A stretch of DNA of 64,000 bases from Bog-756 sp963845485 (GTDB taxonomy: Bacteria > Actinomycetota > Acidimicrobiia > Acidimicrobiales > RAAP-2): the NCBI GenBank assembly GCA_963845485.1, contig CAWJSI010000006.1, forward strand, positions 1-64,000, written 5' to 3'. Shown here piece after piece: positions 50,946 through 59,664 of this stretch. The position numbers were made by a program, and so were the translations under genes. Each line of letters begins with the position of its first letter. The first letter of the stretch is position 1. The notes beneath the pieces were generated by a model. That model saw only the letters and a program-made list of their open reading frames with translations. It searched no databases and was not told the origin of the DNA.

Positions 50946-51833
50946 ATGCGCGTGAGCACGGTAATCCTCCCCATCTACGAGTGGGGCGAGGGTGAATCCG
51001 TCTGGCGCCGGGCCGAGGCCCTCGGGTTCCACGCCGGCTACACCTACGACCATCTGACCTGGCAGAGCTTTCGTGACCGGCCCTGGTTCGGCGCGGTACC
51101 GACCCTGGCCGCCGCGGCCACGGTGACCGAGCAGATGCGCATCGGTACACTCGTGGCGTCGCCCAACTTCCGCCATCCGGTGACCCTGGCCAAGGAGCTC
51201 TTGACCCTGGACCACCTCTCGGGCGGCCGACTCACCGCGGGGATCGGTGCCGGGGGGACCGGCTTCGACGCCACCGCCCTCGGGCAGGAGCCGTGGTCAC
51301 CCGCCCAACGGGCTGATCGACTCGACGAGTTCGTTCGACTGCTCGACGAGTTGCTCACCAGTACGGCGACCACGTCCAGCGGCCCGCACTACTCGGCTGT
51401 CGAGGCTCGAACCATTCCGGCCTGCGTCCAGCAGCCGAGGGTCCCCTTCCTGGTCGCCGCCGCCGGCCGGCGAAGTCTGAGCTTGGCCGCCCGCTTCGGA
51501 CAGGGCTGGGTCACCTACGGCGATCCGAGCGGTCGAGCCGAGTCGAGCCCGGACGGTTCGTACGGAGCGGTCCGTACCCAGCTGGCCCGGCTCGAGGCAG
51601 CCTGCGCCGCCGCTGACCGACCCTTCGAGTCGATCGACAAGGTCCTGCTGCAGGGCATGACGTCCGAGCGCCCGCTGCAGTCGGTTGACTCCTTCGTGGA
51701 GTGGGCCGGCCGGTATCAGGCACTGGGAATGACCGAGGTCGTTCTCCATTGGCCGGTACCCGACTCGGTGTTCGACGCTGACCCGAAGATGTTCGACCGG
51801 ATCGCCACCGAGGGACGCGCGCAACTGGCGTAG
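50946..51833 (+). CDS. LLM-class flavin (F420/FMN)-dependent oxidoreductase
   Basis: This 295-residue TIM-barrel enzyme starts MRVSTVILPIYEWGEGESVW and carries YTYDHLTW, MRIGTLVASPNFRHPVTLAK, LTLDHLSGGRLTAGIGAGG and VPFLVAAAGRRSLSLAARFG, the luciferase-like pattern. In actinobacteria such enzymes often use F420; the substrate is unknown. ATG 50946 is the natural start with a weak ribosome-binding site. It is followed by a convergent DinB gene 37 nt away. Confidence 0.9.
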   Translation: MRVSTVILPIYEWGEGESVWRRAEALGFHAGYTYDHLTWQSFRDRPWFGAVPTLAAAATVTEQMRIGTLVASPNFRHPVTLAKELLTLDHLSGGRLTAGIGAGGTGFDATALGQEPWSPAQRADRLDEFVRLLDELLTSTATTSSGPHYSAVEARTIPACVQQPRVPFLVAAAGRRSLSLAARFGQGWVTYGDPSGRAESSPDGSYGAVRTQLARLEAACAAADRPFESIDKVLLQGMTSERPLQSVDSFVEWAGRYQALGMTEVVLHWPVPDSVFDADPKMFDRIATEGRAQLA

Positions 51834-51869
51834 TGACGGACTGCGGGGACTGGACTCCCGTCCGATGTC

Positions 51870-52391
51870 CTAGCCACCAGCCCCTCGGTGGCTCAGCGAT
51901 CGCTCGATGTCCCAGCGATGGTGTAGGGCATCATGGGCGTTCGAGGCCATCACCTCAGCGAGTGTCTGCGCTCCACGCTCCGGATGAACGAGGAGGGCGA
52001 CCGTCGCATCGGACCGCTCCACCGCCAACAGCCACTCGTCCACCGAACAGCCGAGGGACCACAGCGCAGCCGGGAGGGGAATGCTCGAGTAGTTGCGGGC
52101 GACCGCCAGAGCTGCCTCGTCATACCCACCCACCAGTCGGGGCCCTCCGGCGGTGATGCCGATGAGCCGCTCGGCCCAGATGCGGAGATTGTCGGCCACG
52201 TGACAGACGTATTCGGCCACGGACCACGCCAGCTCAGGATGGCGCTCGTCACCACTGACGTCGGCGAGCACGACGCCGTAGGTCGAGGGCAGGCCGGCGA
52301 CCATTTGGCGGGCCTCGGCCGCCGTCGTGGTCCAGAGAAAGCCGCACTCCCGACACGGGTCACCGTAGACCGACGCTCCCCAGCTACCCAT
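51870..52391 (-). CDS. DinB superfamily protein
   Basis: This 173-residue four-helix-bundle protein has the metal-site residues in EYVCHVADNLRIW and ASNAHDALHHRWDIERSL. The N-terminus carries a CRECGF motif that may bind zinc. DinB proteins are thiol-dependent transferases or uncharacterised; in actinobacteria some act with mycothiol. The start is ATG 52391 (MGSWGASVYGDPCRECGFLW). It is divergent from the 114-residue hypothetical gene with an 81-nt gap. Confidence 0.87.
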   Translation of the reverse strand: MGSWGASVYGDPCRECGFLWTTTAAEARQMVAGLPSTYGVVLADVSGDERHPELAWSVAEYVCHVADNLRIWAERLIGITAGGPRLVGGYDEAALAVARNYSSIPLPAALWSLGCSVDEWLLAVERSDATVALLVHPERGAQTLAEVMASNAHDALHHRWDIERSLSHRGAGG

Positions 52392-52472
52392 CGAGCGATT
52401 GTGCCATGGGACCTTGTGCCACCGGGCCTCACCGCGCCCTCCTCGACCGAAACCCGGCGCTACGGTAGCCCG

Positions 52473-52817
52473 ATGCGTCGGATTCTCCTGGTGGGCGCAG
52501 GCGTCATCGCACTGCTGCTGATCTCGCTCTCCATGCTCGAGCCGATGCCGGCCCGAGTCGCCGAGGGCGGCCTCCCGGCTCCACTGGCGGCCGTCGCCCC
52601 CAGTGGCTGTCTACCCGGCACCCAACAGTGCAGCCCGGTCGTCCCTCAACCGACGGCTGGTCCGTCCCCGGTCCTCCTCCTGGCCGCCACACTGGCCGTT
52701 GCCGCGGCCGCACTCGTGGCCCAGGCCAGGGTTCGACACCGCCGTGACGCCGCACCCCTTCCATCGGGCTTTGCCGTCACGATCCCCCATCCTCCTCGGA
52801 CACCTCGCTGCGTCTGA
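52473..52817 (+). CDS. Hypothetical membrane protein, 114 residues
   Basis: The N-terminal hydrophobic helix is MRRILLVGAGVIALLLISLS (about residues 4-20). The middle has a C-x5-C pair (SGCLPGTQQCSP). A second helix is near 68-87 (VLLLAATLAVAAAALVAQ), and the tail is basic. The family is not recognised. The topology suggests a two-helix membrane protein with a small extracytoplasmic loop containing a possible disulfide. Start ATG 52473 fits the hydrophobic N-terminus. Confidence 0.65.
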   Translation: MRRILLVGAGVIALLLISLSMLEPMPARVAEGGLPAPLAAVAPSGCLPGTQQCSPVVPQPTAGPSPVLLLAATLAVAAAALVAQARVRHRRDAAPLPSGFAVTIPHPPRTPRCV

Positions 52818-52961
52818 TGACCGGTCGCCCGGTCACTCATCCACCCCGGGGACGGCGAGCGGAAGTGTCCTCCCCGCCGTCGACCCATTGACGCAACCAG
52901 CGTCGTTCCCTGCGCTGAGCCATGCCGACCGGCTGGCCAGCACCTGCTTCGAGGAGTTCTC

Positions 52962-53729
52962 ATGCCCCCCACCCCGTCATCACGTCCACAACCCAAGCGA
53001 GCCGCCGCCGGAAGCGGATCGCGTCGGCGATCCGCCGTGCCTAAACGCCGTCAGTCACCTCCCCGTTGGCTCCGACGAGATCGAGTTCTCGTTGTCGTGG
53101 CCCTACTCGTTGTCGCCACCCTGATAATCGTGCTCATCGTGGCATTGCCTTCTGGGCAATCGACGTCGGTGAGTAGCTCGACTGCACCTGGACACAGCGC
53201 GCCCGTGGGTCCCGAAGGGATCCCGCTCGAGACAGGTAGCCTGCTCGCCCCGGGCTCCACCCCGGCCATGGGAGCAACAGTCGACGGGGTGCAGTGCGAC
53301 TCGTCCGAACAGGTGGCGTACCACGTACACACCCACCTAGCCGTCTATGTGGACGGCAAGGAGCGAGCCCTCCCGGCCGGCGTGGGGATCGTCGAGCCCG
53401 TTACCCAGCAGACACCGGCCGGACCATTCGACGGGGCCAGCCGTTGTTACTACTGGCTGCACGTCCACACCCGCGACGGCGTAATCCACATCGAGTCCCC
53501 CTCCGCTGCCACGTACTCGCTCGGACAGTTCTTCGACATCTGGGGCCAGCCCCTCACCACCGGACGGGTCGGCCCGTCCACCGGGGCTGTCACCACCTAT
53601 GTCAATGGGAAGCGTTTCCTCGGCGACCCCCGCACCATCGAGCTCGGGTCTCACGTGGACATCCAGATCGATGTCGGATCCCCGGCGCCGAAACCGCAGC
53701 GGGTCGACTGGAGCCATTCGGGGCTGTGA
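52962..53729 (+). CDS. Membrane-anchored His-rich protein of unknown function
   Basis: This 255-residue protein has a basic cytoplasmic N-terminus, one membrane helix (VLVVVALLVVATLIIVLIVA, about 44-63) and an outer domain. That domain carries YHVHTHLAVYVDG, CYYWLHVHTRDGVIHIESPS and LGQFFDIWGQPLTTG. The dense His/Cys motifs look like a metal-binding site, perhaps copper, but this is inference and no function is known to me. The family appears conserved in actinobacteria. ATG 52962 begins MPPTPSSRPQPKRAAAGSGS. It is convergent with the PrmC-like gene. Confidence 0.8.
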   Translation: MPPTPSSRPQPKRAAAGSGSRRRSAVPKRRQSPPRWLRRDRVLVVVALLVVATLIIVLIVALPSGQSTSVSSSTAPGHSAPVGPEGIPLETGSLLAPGSTPAMGATVDGVQCDSSEQVAYHVHTHLAVYVDGKERALPAGVGIVEPVTQQTPAGPFDGASRCYYWLHVHTRDGVIHIESPSAATYSLGQFFDIWGQPLTTGRVGPSTGAVTTYVNGKRFLGDPRTIELGSHVDIQIDVGSPAPKPQRVDWSHSGL

Positions 53730-53760
53730 AGAAGGGCGGGCGGTTCCGGGCCGTCTACGG

Positions 53761-54555
53761 TCAGCCTCCGGCCAACTGACCGTAGATGGCCCTCGGGTCG
53801 CCGTCGGCATCCTCGAGCACGCCCATGGCGCCGAACCCAGCTAACTCGAACAACGTGGTGGCCGGCCCCACCTGGTCGCCACCCACCTCCAGGGCCAACC
53901 ACCCGCCCGAACGAACCCATGACGGGCTGGCTCCCACCACCGACCTGAGTGGGCCGAGGCCGTCCGCACCGCCGTCGAGCGCCACCCGGGGTTCGAACGC
54001 CTGCACATCCCGCGGCAGAAGATGGAGTGAATCCTCGGGCACATAGGGCAGCACCCCCACCATCACATCGACGCCCGACACCAAGTCGGACGGCAGGGCC
54101 AAGAGCAGATCACCCACACAGACGGTCACTCCGTTCCGGCGGGCACAGTCCACCGCCACCGGGTCGATCTCCGTGGCCACCACCCGGGCCGCGGGACGCC
54201 GGGCCTGCATCACCATGGCCACGGCACCAGAACCCGTGCAGAGGTCGACGCCCACCCCGGCAGGCGGGAGCAGCCGCGCCGCCAGCCGAGCCAAGGGCTC
54301 TGACTGCCACCGCGGGACATACACCCCGGGGTCAACAGCCACCTCGAGCCCACAGAACGCCGTCCGACCGGTGATCCAAGCCAGCGGCTCCCCGGTGACC
54401 CGCCTGGCCAGCATCTGGGCCAGCATGTCGGTGTCACTCGCCGCGGCCAGGAGCTCGAGCGCTTCGTCCTCGGCCGCTACGCAGCCGGCATGAGCCAGCG
54501 CCCTGGTGACGCCAGACTGGTCGAGGGGACTCTCCACCGTCCCATCCTGGCCCAC
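53761..54555 (-). CDS. PrmC/HemK-related SAM-dependent methyltransferase
   Basis: This 264-residue Rossmann methyltransferase is related to the release-factor glutamine methyltransferase (TIGR03704-like, unknown substrate). The N-terminal helical domain includes VTGEPLAWITGRTAFCGLEV. The SAM motif is GVDLCTGSGAVAMVM and motif II is VVATEIDPVAVDCAR. The NPPY motif for glutamine binding is replaced by VLPYVP, so the substrate may differ from that of canonical PrmC. ATG 54555 begins MGQDGTVESPLDQSGVTRAL. It converges with the His-rich membrane protein gene. Confidence 0.87.
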   Translation of the reverse strand: MGQDGTVESPLDQSGVTRALAHAGCVAAEDEALELLAAASDTDMLAQMLARRVTGEPLAWITGRTAFCGLEVAVDPGVYVPRWQSEPLARLAARLLPPAGVGVDLCTGSGAVAMVMQARRPAARVVATEIDPVAVDCARRNGVTVCVGDLLLALPSDLVSGVDVMVGVLPYVPEDSLHLLPRDVQAFEPRVALDGGADGLGPLRSVVGASPSWVRSGGWLALEVGGDQVGPATTLFELAGFGAMGVLEDADGDPRAIYGQLAGG

Positions 54556-54691
54556 AGCCGATCAGCCCGGATCCCTCGGGGGCAGAGGTCCGTGTCGGAC
54601 CCGTATACCCGCCCCCGAAGGCGGATACCATCCGACGGCGCCCTTCCTACCTCGGTCCCGAAGCGGCGCCCCAACCAGCACAGGAGGAGCC

Positions 54692-55399
54692 GTGCACACC
54701 ACCGACATCGAGTACGTCCACGAGGGCATCCGCCTGGTAGGGCGTCTGGCCGTCGACAGCGATACTCCCGGCACGCGACCAGGGGTCCTCATCGCCCACG
54801 ACGCCGCCGGACTGGGTGATCATCCCCGGGAGACGGCCCGACGCCTCGCCGAACTCGGCTACGCCGCCTTCGCCCTCGACTACTACGGCGACGGCGAGCT
54901 TCTGGCTCCCGAACAGATCGGTGATCGCTTCGGCCAGCTGACCGGTGACCCGGACCGAACCCGCGCCATCGCCCGCGCCGGCCTCGAGGTGCTCCTGGCC
55001 AGCGGGTACGTAGACCCCGGACGGGTGGCCGCCATCGGCTACTGCTTCGGGGGCACCCTGTCACTCGAGTTGGCCCGCAGTGGCGCCGACCTGGCCGCCG
55101 TGGTCGGGTTCCACTCCGGTCTCGCCACCACCCGGCCCGAAGATGCCGCCAACATCACCGGAAAGGTGCTGGTCTGCATCGGCGCCGACGATCCCATCAT
55201 CCCGCCCGAACAGCGCAGTGCCTTCGAAGAGGAGATGCGGGCCGCCGGTGTCGACTGGCAGATGCACCTCTACGGAGGGGCGGTCCATAGCTTCACCAGT
55301 CCCACCGCAGATGGCACGATGCCGGCTATCAAATACGACGAGCACGCCGACACCCGATCGTGGCAGGCCATGCTGAACCTGTTCGCCGAGGTCTTCTAG
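54692..55399 (+). CDS. Dienelactone hydrolase family protein
   Basis: This 235-residue alpha/beta hydrolase has a Cys nucleophile in AIGYCFGGTLSLEL (C118), an acid in CIGADDPIIPP (D167) and a His in GAVHSFTSP (H199), the dienelactone hydrolase triad. It may act in aromatic catabolism, but no such pathway is nearby. The GTG start at 54692 has AGGAGG upstream, deciding it over the in-frame upstream region. It is convergent with the aldose epimerase gene 50 nt away. Confidence 0.92.
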   Translation: MHTTDIEYVHEGIRLVGRLAVDSDTPGTRPGVLIAHDAAGLGDHPRETARRLAELGYAAFALDYYGDGELLAPEQIGDRFGQLTGDPDRTRAIARAGLEVLLASGYVDPGRVAAIGYCFGGTLSLELARSGADLAAVVGFHSGLATTRPEDAANITGKVLVCIGADDPIIPPEQRSAFEEEMRAAGVDWQMHLYGGAVHSFTSPTADGTMPAIKYDEHADTRSWQAMLNLFAEVF

Positions 55400-55448
55400 G
55401 TACGGAGGCATTCCCGACGAGGCGTGAACATCCACTGTCGGTGTGGCA

Positions 55449-56402
55449 TCAACGCGGGGTGATCCCCCACGACCCTGTCCACCGTGACCCCGGGTGCAGG
55501 ACGGTCAGATCGCTCCCCGAACGGAGGGCGTCGGGGGGACAGGTCATGGGCTCGACGGCCAAGGCTCTGCGCTGGGATTCCGGGCCCAGCGTGTCTCCGG
55601 TGAAGACCATGAAATACCCGAAGCGCTCGTCCGCCCATACGGTCGCTCCCCCGGTACCGTCCGGATGGTCGAGTTCGACCCGGGCCCGGCCGTCGGCATC
55701 CCTCCGGAGTCCGGTGTAACCCGTATCGAGCCGGGTGACGCCGATGAGCCGGCCTTCGAGGAAGTCGAACTCGGTGCCGTCGACCGGCACCGTCGCTGTC
55801 GGAAGGCCCCGGTCGTCGGTGACGAGACGCCGCTCGGCCGGCACGGTCAGCCGCACCTGGTCCACCGAATGGGTCCCGACCAAGAGGTACGGGTGGAAGC
55901 CGAGGCCGAAGGGCAGATCCACGTCGCCGATGTTTTCGGCCTCGGTCACCACGATGAGCCCGTCCCGGCCCAGTCGGTACTCGACCGAGAGCCGGAGGGC
56001 GAACGGATAGGCCGGCTGCGGGCGTAGTTCGCAGACCATGCTGATCCGGTTCTGGGCGCGCCCCGCCATCCTCCAGGGCACCCACCTCACCAGACCGTGG
56101 ATGGCGTTGCCACGGGAAGGCTCGTCCAGGGCGGCCTGGGCCTCGGTTCCCTGGAAAGTGTAGCGACCGTCACCCAGCCGGTTGGGCCATGGGGCGAGCA
56201 CCTGACCCCGGCCGCCGTGACTCCACTGGTCGGTACCGAAACCGTCGATGACGGGCCGGTCCTCCACCGTGAAGGAGCGGAGTGTGGCCCCGACCTCGGT
56301 GATAACCGCCCGCTGGTGTCCGTGGCCGATGACCCATTGGTCCCCGGTCGCGATGGTGGTCTCCGCCGGGCGCTGGTCTTCGGCGGGTGGTCGGGAGGTC
56401 AT
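55449..56402 (-). CDS. Aldose 1-epimerase family protein
   Basis: This 317-residue galactose-mutarotase-like enzyme interconverts anomers of aldoses. Landmarks are VLAPWPNRLGDGRYTFQG, AIHGLVRWVPWRM (His), GLGFHPYLLVG (His) and the glutamate in LAVEPMTCPPDAL. The length is normal. ATG 56402 (MTSRPPAEDQRPAETTIATG) was taken as the start; a nearby GTG further upstream is possible. It is divergent from surE with a 156-nt gap. No other sugar-catabolic gene is adjacent. Confidence 0.92.
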   Translation of the reverse strand: MTSRPPAEDQRPAETTIATGDQWVIGHGHQRAVITEVGATLRSFTVEDRPVIDGFGTDQWSHGGRGQVLAPWPNRLGDGRYTFQGTEAQAALDEPSRGNAIHGLVRWVPWRMAGRAQNRISMVCELRPQPAYPFALRLSVEYRLGRDGLIVVTEAENIGDVDLPFGLGFHPYLLVGTHSVDQVRLTVPAERRLVTDDRGLPTATVPVDGTEFDFLEGRLIGVTRLDTGYTGLRRDADGRARVELDHPDGTGGATVWADERFGYFMVFTGDTLGPESQRRALAVEPMTCPPDALRSGSDLTVLHPGSRWTGSWGITPR

Positions 56403-56558
56403 GGTGTCGGTTACTGGCTGAGAAGGGCGGGTGGATCGGGGTGGGTCCGTGCCGCCCGGTATGGTAGGCCATGAGGCCGCCCCGGCCCGACGGAGGGCCG
56501 TTCGGGGGTCCCGAGGGCCACGCCACGGCCTCACCAGCACCCGAGGGGGACCCCTGGC

Positions 56559-57425
56559 ATGCGTATCCTCATCACCAACGACGACGGCGTGTTCGCGCCG
56601 GGGATCGCCGCCCTGGCCCGGGGGTTGTGGGCCGCCTTCGGCGACGAACACGACCTGGTCGTCGTGGCGCCGCTGGTCGACCACAGTGGAGCTGGTGCCG
56701 CCGTCGGGCGGGTCTACGAGCGTGAGTCGATCCCCTACGAGAAGGTGGACATCCCGGGCCTGGCCCACGTGCCCACCTTCGGCATCGACGGACCTCCGGC
56801 GCTGGCGGCCATCGTGGCCTGCATCGAAGGGTTCGGCCCCCCTCCAGATCTTGTCGTGTCGGGCATCAACCACGGCATCAACGCCGGCCGGTCGGCCCTG
56901 CACTCGGGGACGGTGGGGGCCGCCCTGACCGCGGCGCAGTTCGGCATCCGCGGGCTGGCGGTCAGCATCGCCTGGGGCGAGGACCCAGTCCCCTGGGAGA
57001 CGCCGGTGGGCCTGGCCGCCGCCATCCTGCCGACACTGGTTGACTCCCCCGCTTCCACCGTGCTCAACCTCAACGTGCCGGCTGTCACCCCGGACCTCCT
57101 GCACGGTGTGCGCCACGGGACACTCGGACGGGTGGGACTGATCCGAGCCGTTCGTCCCGAAGCAACCGGCGAACCGGTGGCCGGCGAGCCGTTCGACCAC
57201 ACGGCAGGAGTGATCACCCTGGCCCTCCGGGGCATGGGTGTGGGGCCTGACCGGATCGCCGAGCAGGCCGAGCTCGAACCCGAATCCGACGCCGCCCTCC
57301 TGGCCCAGGGGTGGGCGACTATTACCCCCCTGTCGGGGGTCCGAGAGGACGTCTCCGAAGGCGGCAGCGAGGCCCTGGTCACGGCCCTGGCCGCCGTGAC
57401 CGCCGGTGGCGCTTCCCCCAGGTAG
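56559..57425 (+). CDS. surE: 5'/3'-nucleotidase SurE
   Basis: This is a cytoplasmic survival phosphatase that dephosphorylates nucleoside monophosphates. The 288 residues begin MRILITNDDGVFAPGIAALA (D8, D9). The Ser is in VDHSGAG and the Asn in VVSGINHGINAGRSALHSGT. It is typical of the family and slightly longer at its C-terminus. It stands alone between the epimerase and a 496-nt gap; the usual pcm neighbour is absent. A lipoprotein relative is at 26644. No clear Shine-Dalgarno is seen before ATG 56559. Confidence 0.94.
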   Translation: MRILITNDDGVFAPGIAALARGLWAAFGDEHDLVVVAPLVDHSGAGAAVGRVYERESIPYEKVDIPGLAHVPTFGIDGPPALAAIVACIEGFGPPPDLVVSGINHGINAGRSALHSGTVGAALTAAQFGIRGLAVSIAWGEDPVPWETPVGLAAAILPTLVDSPASTVLNLNVPAVTPDLLHGVRHGTLGRVGLIRAVRPEATGEPVAGEPFDHTAGVITLALRGMGVGPDRIAEQAELEPESDAALLAQGWATITPLSGVREDVSEGGSEALVTALAAVTAGGASPR

Positions 57426-57482
57426 GTCTGGGAGGTTGCACGGCGGCCCCACCGGACGGGGCAGGACCGGCCGGACCAGGAA

Positions 57483-57512
57483 TTGCGTAAGATCGCAAAC
57501 CCTCACTACACT
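57483..57512 (+). promoter_or_regulatory. Candidate promoter of the rpf-like gene with overlapping inverted repeat
   Basis: -35-like TTGCGT at 57483-57488 and -10-like TACACT at 57507-57512 are spaced 18 nt. The -35 is embedded in an inverted repeat TTGCG-TAAGAT-CGCAA (57483-57498) that could be an operator. Confidence 0.4.
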
Positions 57513-57549
57513 GATGTAACTCGATCAGCCATCGGCAGTCGGGGTCACG

Positions 57550-57570
57550 GGTGGTTGGAAGACAACCACC
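57550..57570 (+). repeat. 8-bp hairpin in the rpf leader
   Basis: GGTGGTTG (57550-57557) and CAACCACC (57563-57570) form a perfect stem with a GAAGA loop, about 30 nt after the predicted transcription start. No U tract follows. Confidence 0.55.
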
Positions 57571-57921
57571 AGGTGCGGGCAGCACCGGATGCGACGTGAC
57601 CTACCTGCGCCGGAAACGGCCGCAGTGTGCCAGCATCTCTCGCCCAGGCAGAGAGACGGACCGACCAGCTCCTGAGTCGACACTTATGACCCCCACCGTC
57701 ACGACAGACCACGTCACGACACAGCGCAGCCCGGGAGCCGCCGGACGCTGACCTGACCAGGGTTCCCCGTCTGCACCTCGTACGGACTCGTTTCCAGTCC
57801 AGAGCCCACTGCCCTTTCCGGCAACGCTTCGCGAGACGAATGCACACCATGACGGTCGCCCGCATTACGAAGCCAACCTCGAAGCCCTCCGGGCTTCCGC
57901 GACTTTGAGGAACCGCACGCT

Positions 57922-58482
57922 ATGCGCACGCACCGCACCACCTCCCACGCCACATTCACCTTCAGCTCCATCGCCGCCGCCCTATCGGTCGTGGCGGTCG
58001 CTACGGCGGCCGTCCTGACCCTGGGCGCATCACCCGCACACGCCAGCGGCTCGGCCCGGTCACATCCGGTTGACCTGGCCCAACCGGCCTTCCGGTCGGT
58101 CGTGGTCGGGGCCACGGTGGTCTCGCTGGCCACCTTGGACCTGCCGGGACCCGTCTCGGTGCCCACGGTGCCGACAACCACCACGACCACGGCTCCACCG
58201 GTACCGCCGCCGACGACAACCACCGGTCCACCGACCAGTCCGCTCGGAGGGGTCTGGGCCGAGCTCCGCCAGTGTGAGTCGGGGGGCAACTACGCCACCA
58301 ACACAGGAAACGGGTACTACGGCGCCTACCAGTTCTCGGCCGCCACCTGGCACGGGCTGGGCTTCACCGGCCTGCCGAGCGACGCCCCACCCGCCGTCCA
58401 GGATGAGGCCGCCGTCGAACTCCAAGCCCGCAGCGGCTGGGGACAGTGGCCGGCCTGCTCACGCCGTCTCGGCCTGTCGTGA
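57922..58482 (+). CDS. Rpf-like (resuscitation-promoting factor) secreted muralytic enzyme
   Basis: This 186-residue exported protein has signal peptide VVAVATAAVLTLGASPAHAS, a Thr/Pro-rich linker (about 90-112) and a C-terminal transglycosylase-like Rpf domain. That domain reads VWAELRQCESGGNYATNTGN, YYGAYQFSAATW and GWGQWPACSRRLG. The catalytic Glu is in QCESGGN and the two Cys form the usual disulfide. Rpf enzymes cut peptidoglycan and promote regrowth of dormant cells. ATG 57922 starts MRTHRTTSHATFTFSS. A perfect hairpin terminator follows 5 nt after the stop. Confidence 0.92.
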   Translation: MRTHRTTSHATFTFSSIAAALSVVAVATAAVLTLGASPAHASGSARSHPVDLAQPAFRSVVVGATVVSLATLDLPGPVSVPTVPTTTTTTAPPVPPPTTTTGPPTSPLGGVWAELRQCESGGNYATNTGNGYYGAYQFSAATWHGLGFTGLPSDAPPAVQDEAAVELQARSGWGQWPACSRRLGLS

Positions 58483-58487
58483 CCCTT

Positions 58488-58527
58488 GGACCCATACCCC
58501 GGGGCCACCACCCCGGGGTATGGGTCC
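58488..58527 (+). terminator. Perfect 17-bp hairpin terminator after the rpf-like gene
   Basis: The 17-nt arms at 58488-58504 (GGACCCATACCCCGGGG) and 58511-58527 are exact reverse complements around the loop CCACCA, 5 nt after the stop. No U tract is present, as often in actinobacteria. Confidence 0.85.
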
Positions 58528-58709
58528 GATCCGGTAAGTGACCGTGGCGAAGCGCCGCGCTCGGCCATCAGCGAGGCCTCCGCCCCGATGTCACGGCCGA
58601 CGTTGGAGTCCTCGATGGACAAGGCACCTTGTCCGTTTCGGGGCCCCACCGGACGGAGGCCCGATCTGAGCCGTGGTGATCGCTCCCGACGGTCGGCCTA
58701 CCCTGGGGT

Positions 58710-59597
58710 ATGCGCGTGGGAGCCATCCAGACGACGGCCGGGCCCGACCGTCAGGACAACCTGGACGCGGCAGGCGTCCTGGTAGTGGAGGCCGTGGCGT
58801 CCGGGGCCCGTCTGGTGGTCCTGCCCGAGTACTTCTCGGTGGCGGGCAGCCCTTCGTTCCTGCGCCGCCACGCCGAGACCCTGGATGGCCCCACCGTCGC
58901 CTGGGCCTCGGCGGTGGCCCGACGTCACGGCATCCATCTATTAGCCGGGAGCTTCCCCGAGCGCCCCGCGGGCGGCGGGGATGGCGACGACCGCCTGACC
59001 AACACCAGCTGTCTGATCGGCCCGGACGGAAGGACAGTCGCCGTCTACCGGAAGATCCACCTCTTCGATGTGGACCTGGACGGGGTCACCTTCCAGGAAT
59101 CGGCGACGATGGCGCCGGGCACCGAAGTGGTGGTGGCCTCCCTCGATGACGCCACGTCCCCCGAGCAGCCGCCGGTGGTGATGGGCCTCTCCATCTGTTA
59201 TGACCTCCGCTTCCCCGAGCCCTACCGGATCATGGCCCTCCGCGGTGCCACGCTCCTTGTCGTGCCGGCCGCCTTCACCGCGGCGACCGGGCCGGCCCAC
59301 TGGGAACTCCTTCTCCGGGCCCGGGCCGTGGAGAACGCGGCCTACGTGGTCGGGGTAGGACAGGTAGGCGAGCTGCCGCCGGGCATGCCGCCCTGTCACG
59401 GCCACACCATGGTGGTCGATCCGTGGGGCACCGTCGTAGCCGAACGGGTCGACGGCACACCGGGTGTTGTGCTGGCCGACCTGGACATGGCCCGGGTCGG
59501 CCGGGTGCGTGCTGAGCTGCCGGTCCTGGCACATCGGCGGCCCGAGGCGTACCGTTGGCCGGATGATGGCGACAGGGGCACCCTCACCGACGAGTAG
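58710..59597 (+). CDS. Carbon-nitrogen hydrolase (nitrilase superfamily)
   Basis: This 295-residue amidase-type enzyme has the catalytic triad in VVLPEYFSV (E40), VYRKIHLFDVD (K115) and GLSICYDLRFPEPYR (C163), matching the Nit-like (omega-amidase/deaminated glutathione amidase) branch. The likely role is repair of dead-end amides; the exact substrate is unknown. ATG 58710 starts MRVGAIQTTAGPDRQDNLDA. Its end overlaps possible upstream starts of the next gene. It is transcribed together with the alpha/beta hydrolase. Confidence 0.93.
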   Translation: MRVGAIQTTAGPDRQDNLDAAGVLVVEAVASGARLVVLPEYFSVAGSPSFLRRHAETLDGPTVAWASAVARRHGIHLLAGSFPERPAGGGDGDDRLTNTSCLIGPDGRTVAVYRKIHLFDVDLDGVTFQESATMAPGTEVVVASLDDATSPEQPPVVMGLSICYDLRFPEPYRIMALRGATLLVVPAAFTAATGPAHWELLLRARAVENAAYVVGVGQVGELPPGMPPCHGHTMVVDPWGTVVAERVDGTPGVVLADLDMARVGRVRAELPVLAHRRPEAYRWPDDGDRGTLTDE

Positions 59598-59664
59598 CGG
59601 ACCGTCTTCCAGCTCACTCCCCTCACCGCTGAGCACCCCTGCGGCACCCCCCTACGAGGTGGGC

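Larger units (their letters stand above)
57426..57921. other. Long leader/intergenic region upstream of the rpf-like gene, 496 bases
   Basis: No convincing gene. It holds the promoter candidate at 57483-57512, an 8-bp hairpin at 57550-57570, and about 400 nt of transcribed leader. I searched by eye for the ydaO/c-di-AMP riboswitch that often precedes rpf genes and did not find its consensus. Confidence 0.5.

Noticed and set aside
55449..57506. A 685-residue minus-strand frame including the epimerase
   Set aside because: Only the part from 56402 leftward is the epimerase; the rest is antisense to surE and lacks homology.
57426..57921. c-di-AMP (ydaO) riboswitch upstream of the rpf-like gene
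   Set aside because: The conserved blocks of that riboswitch are not visible; only a simple hairpin and a promoter candidate are seen.
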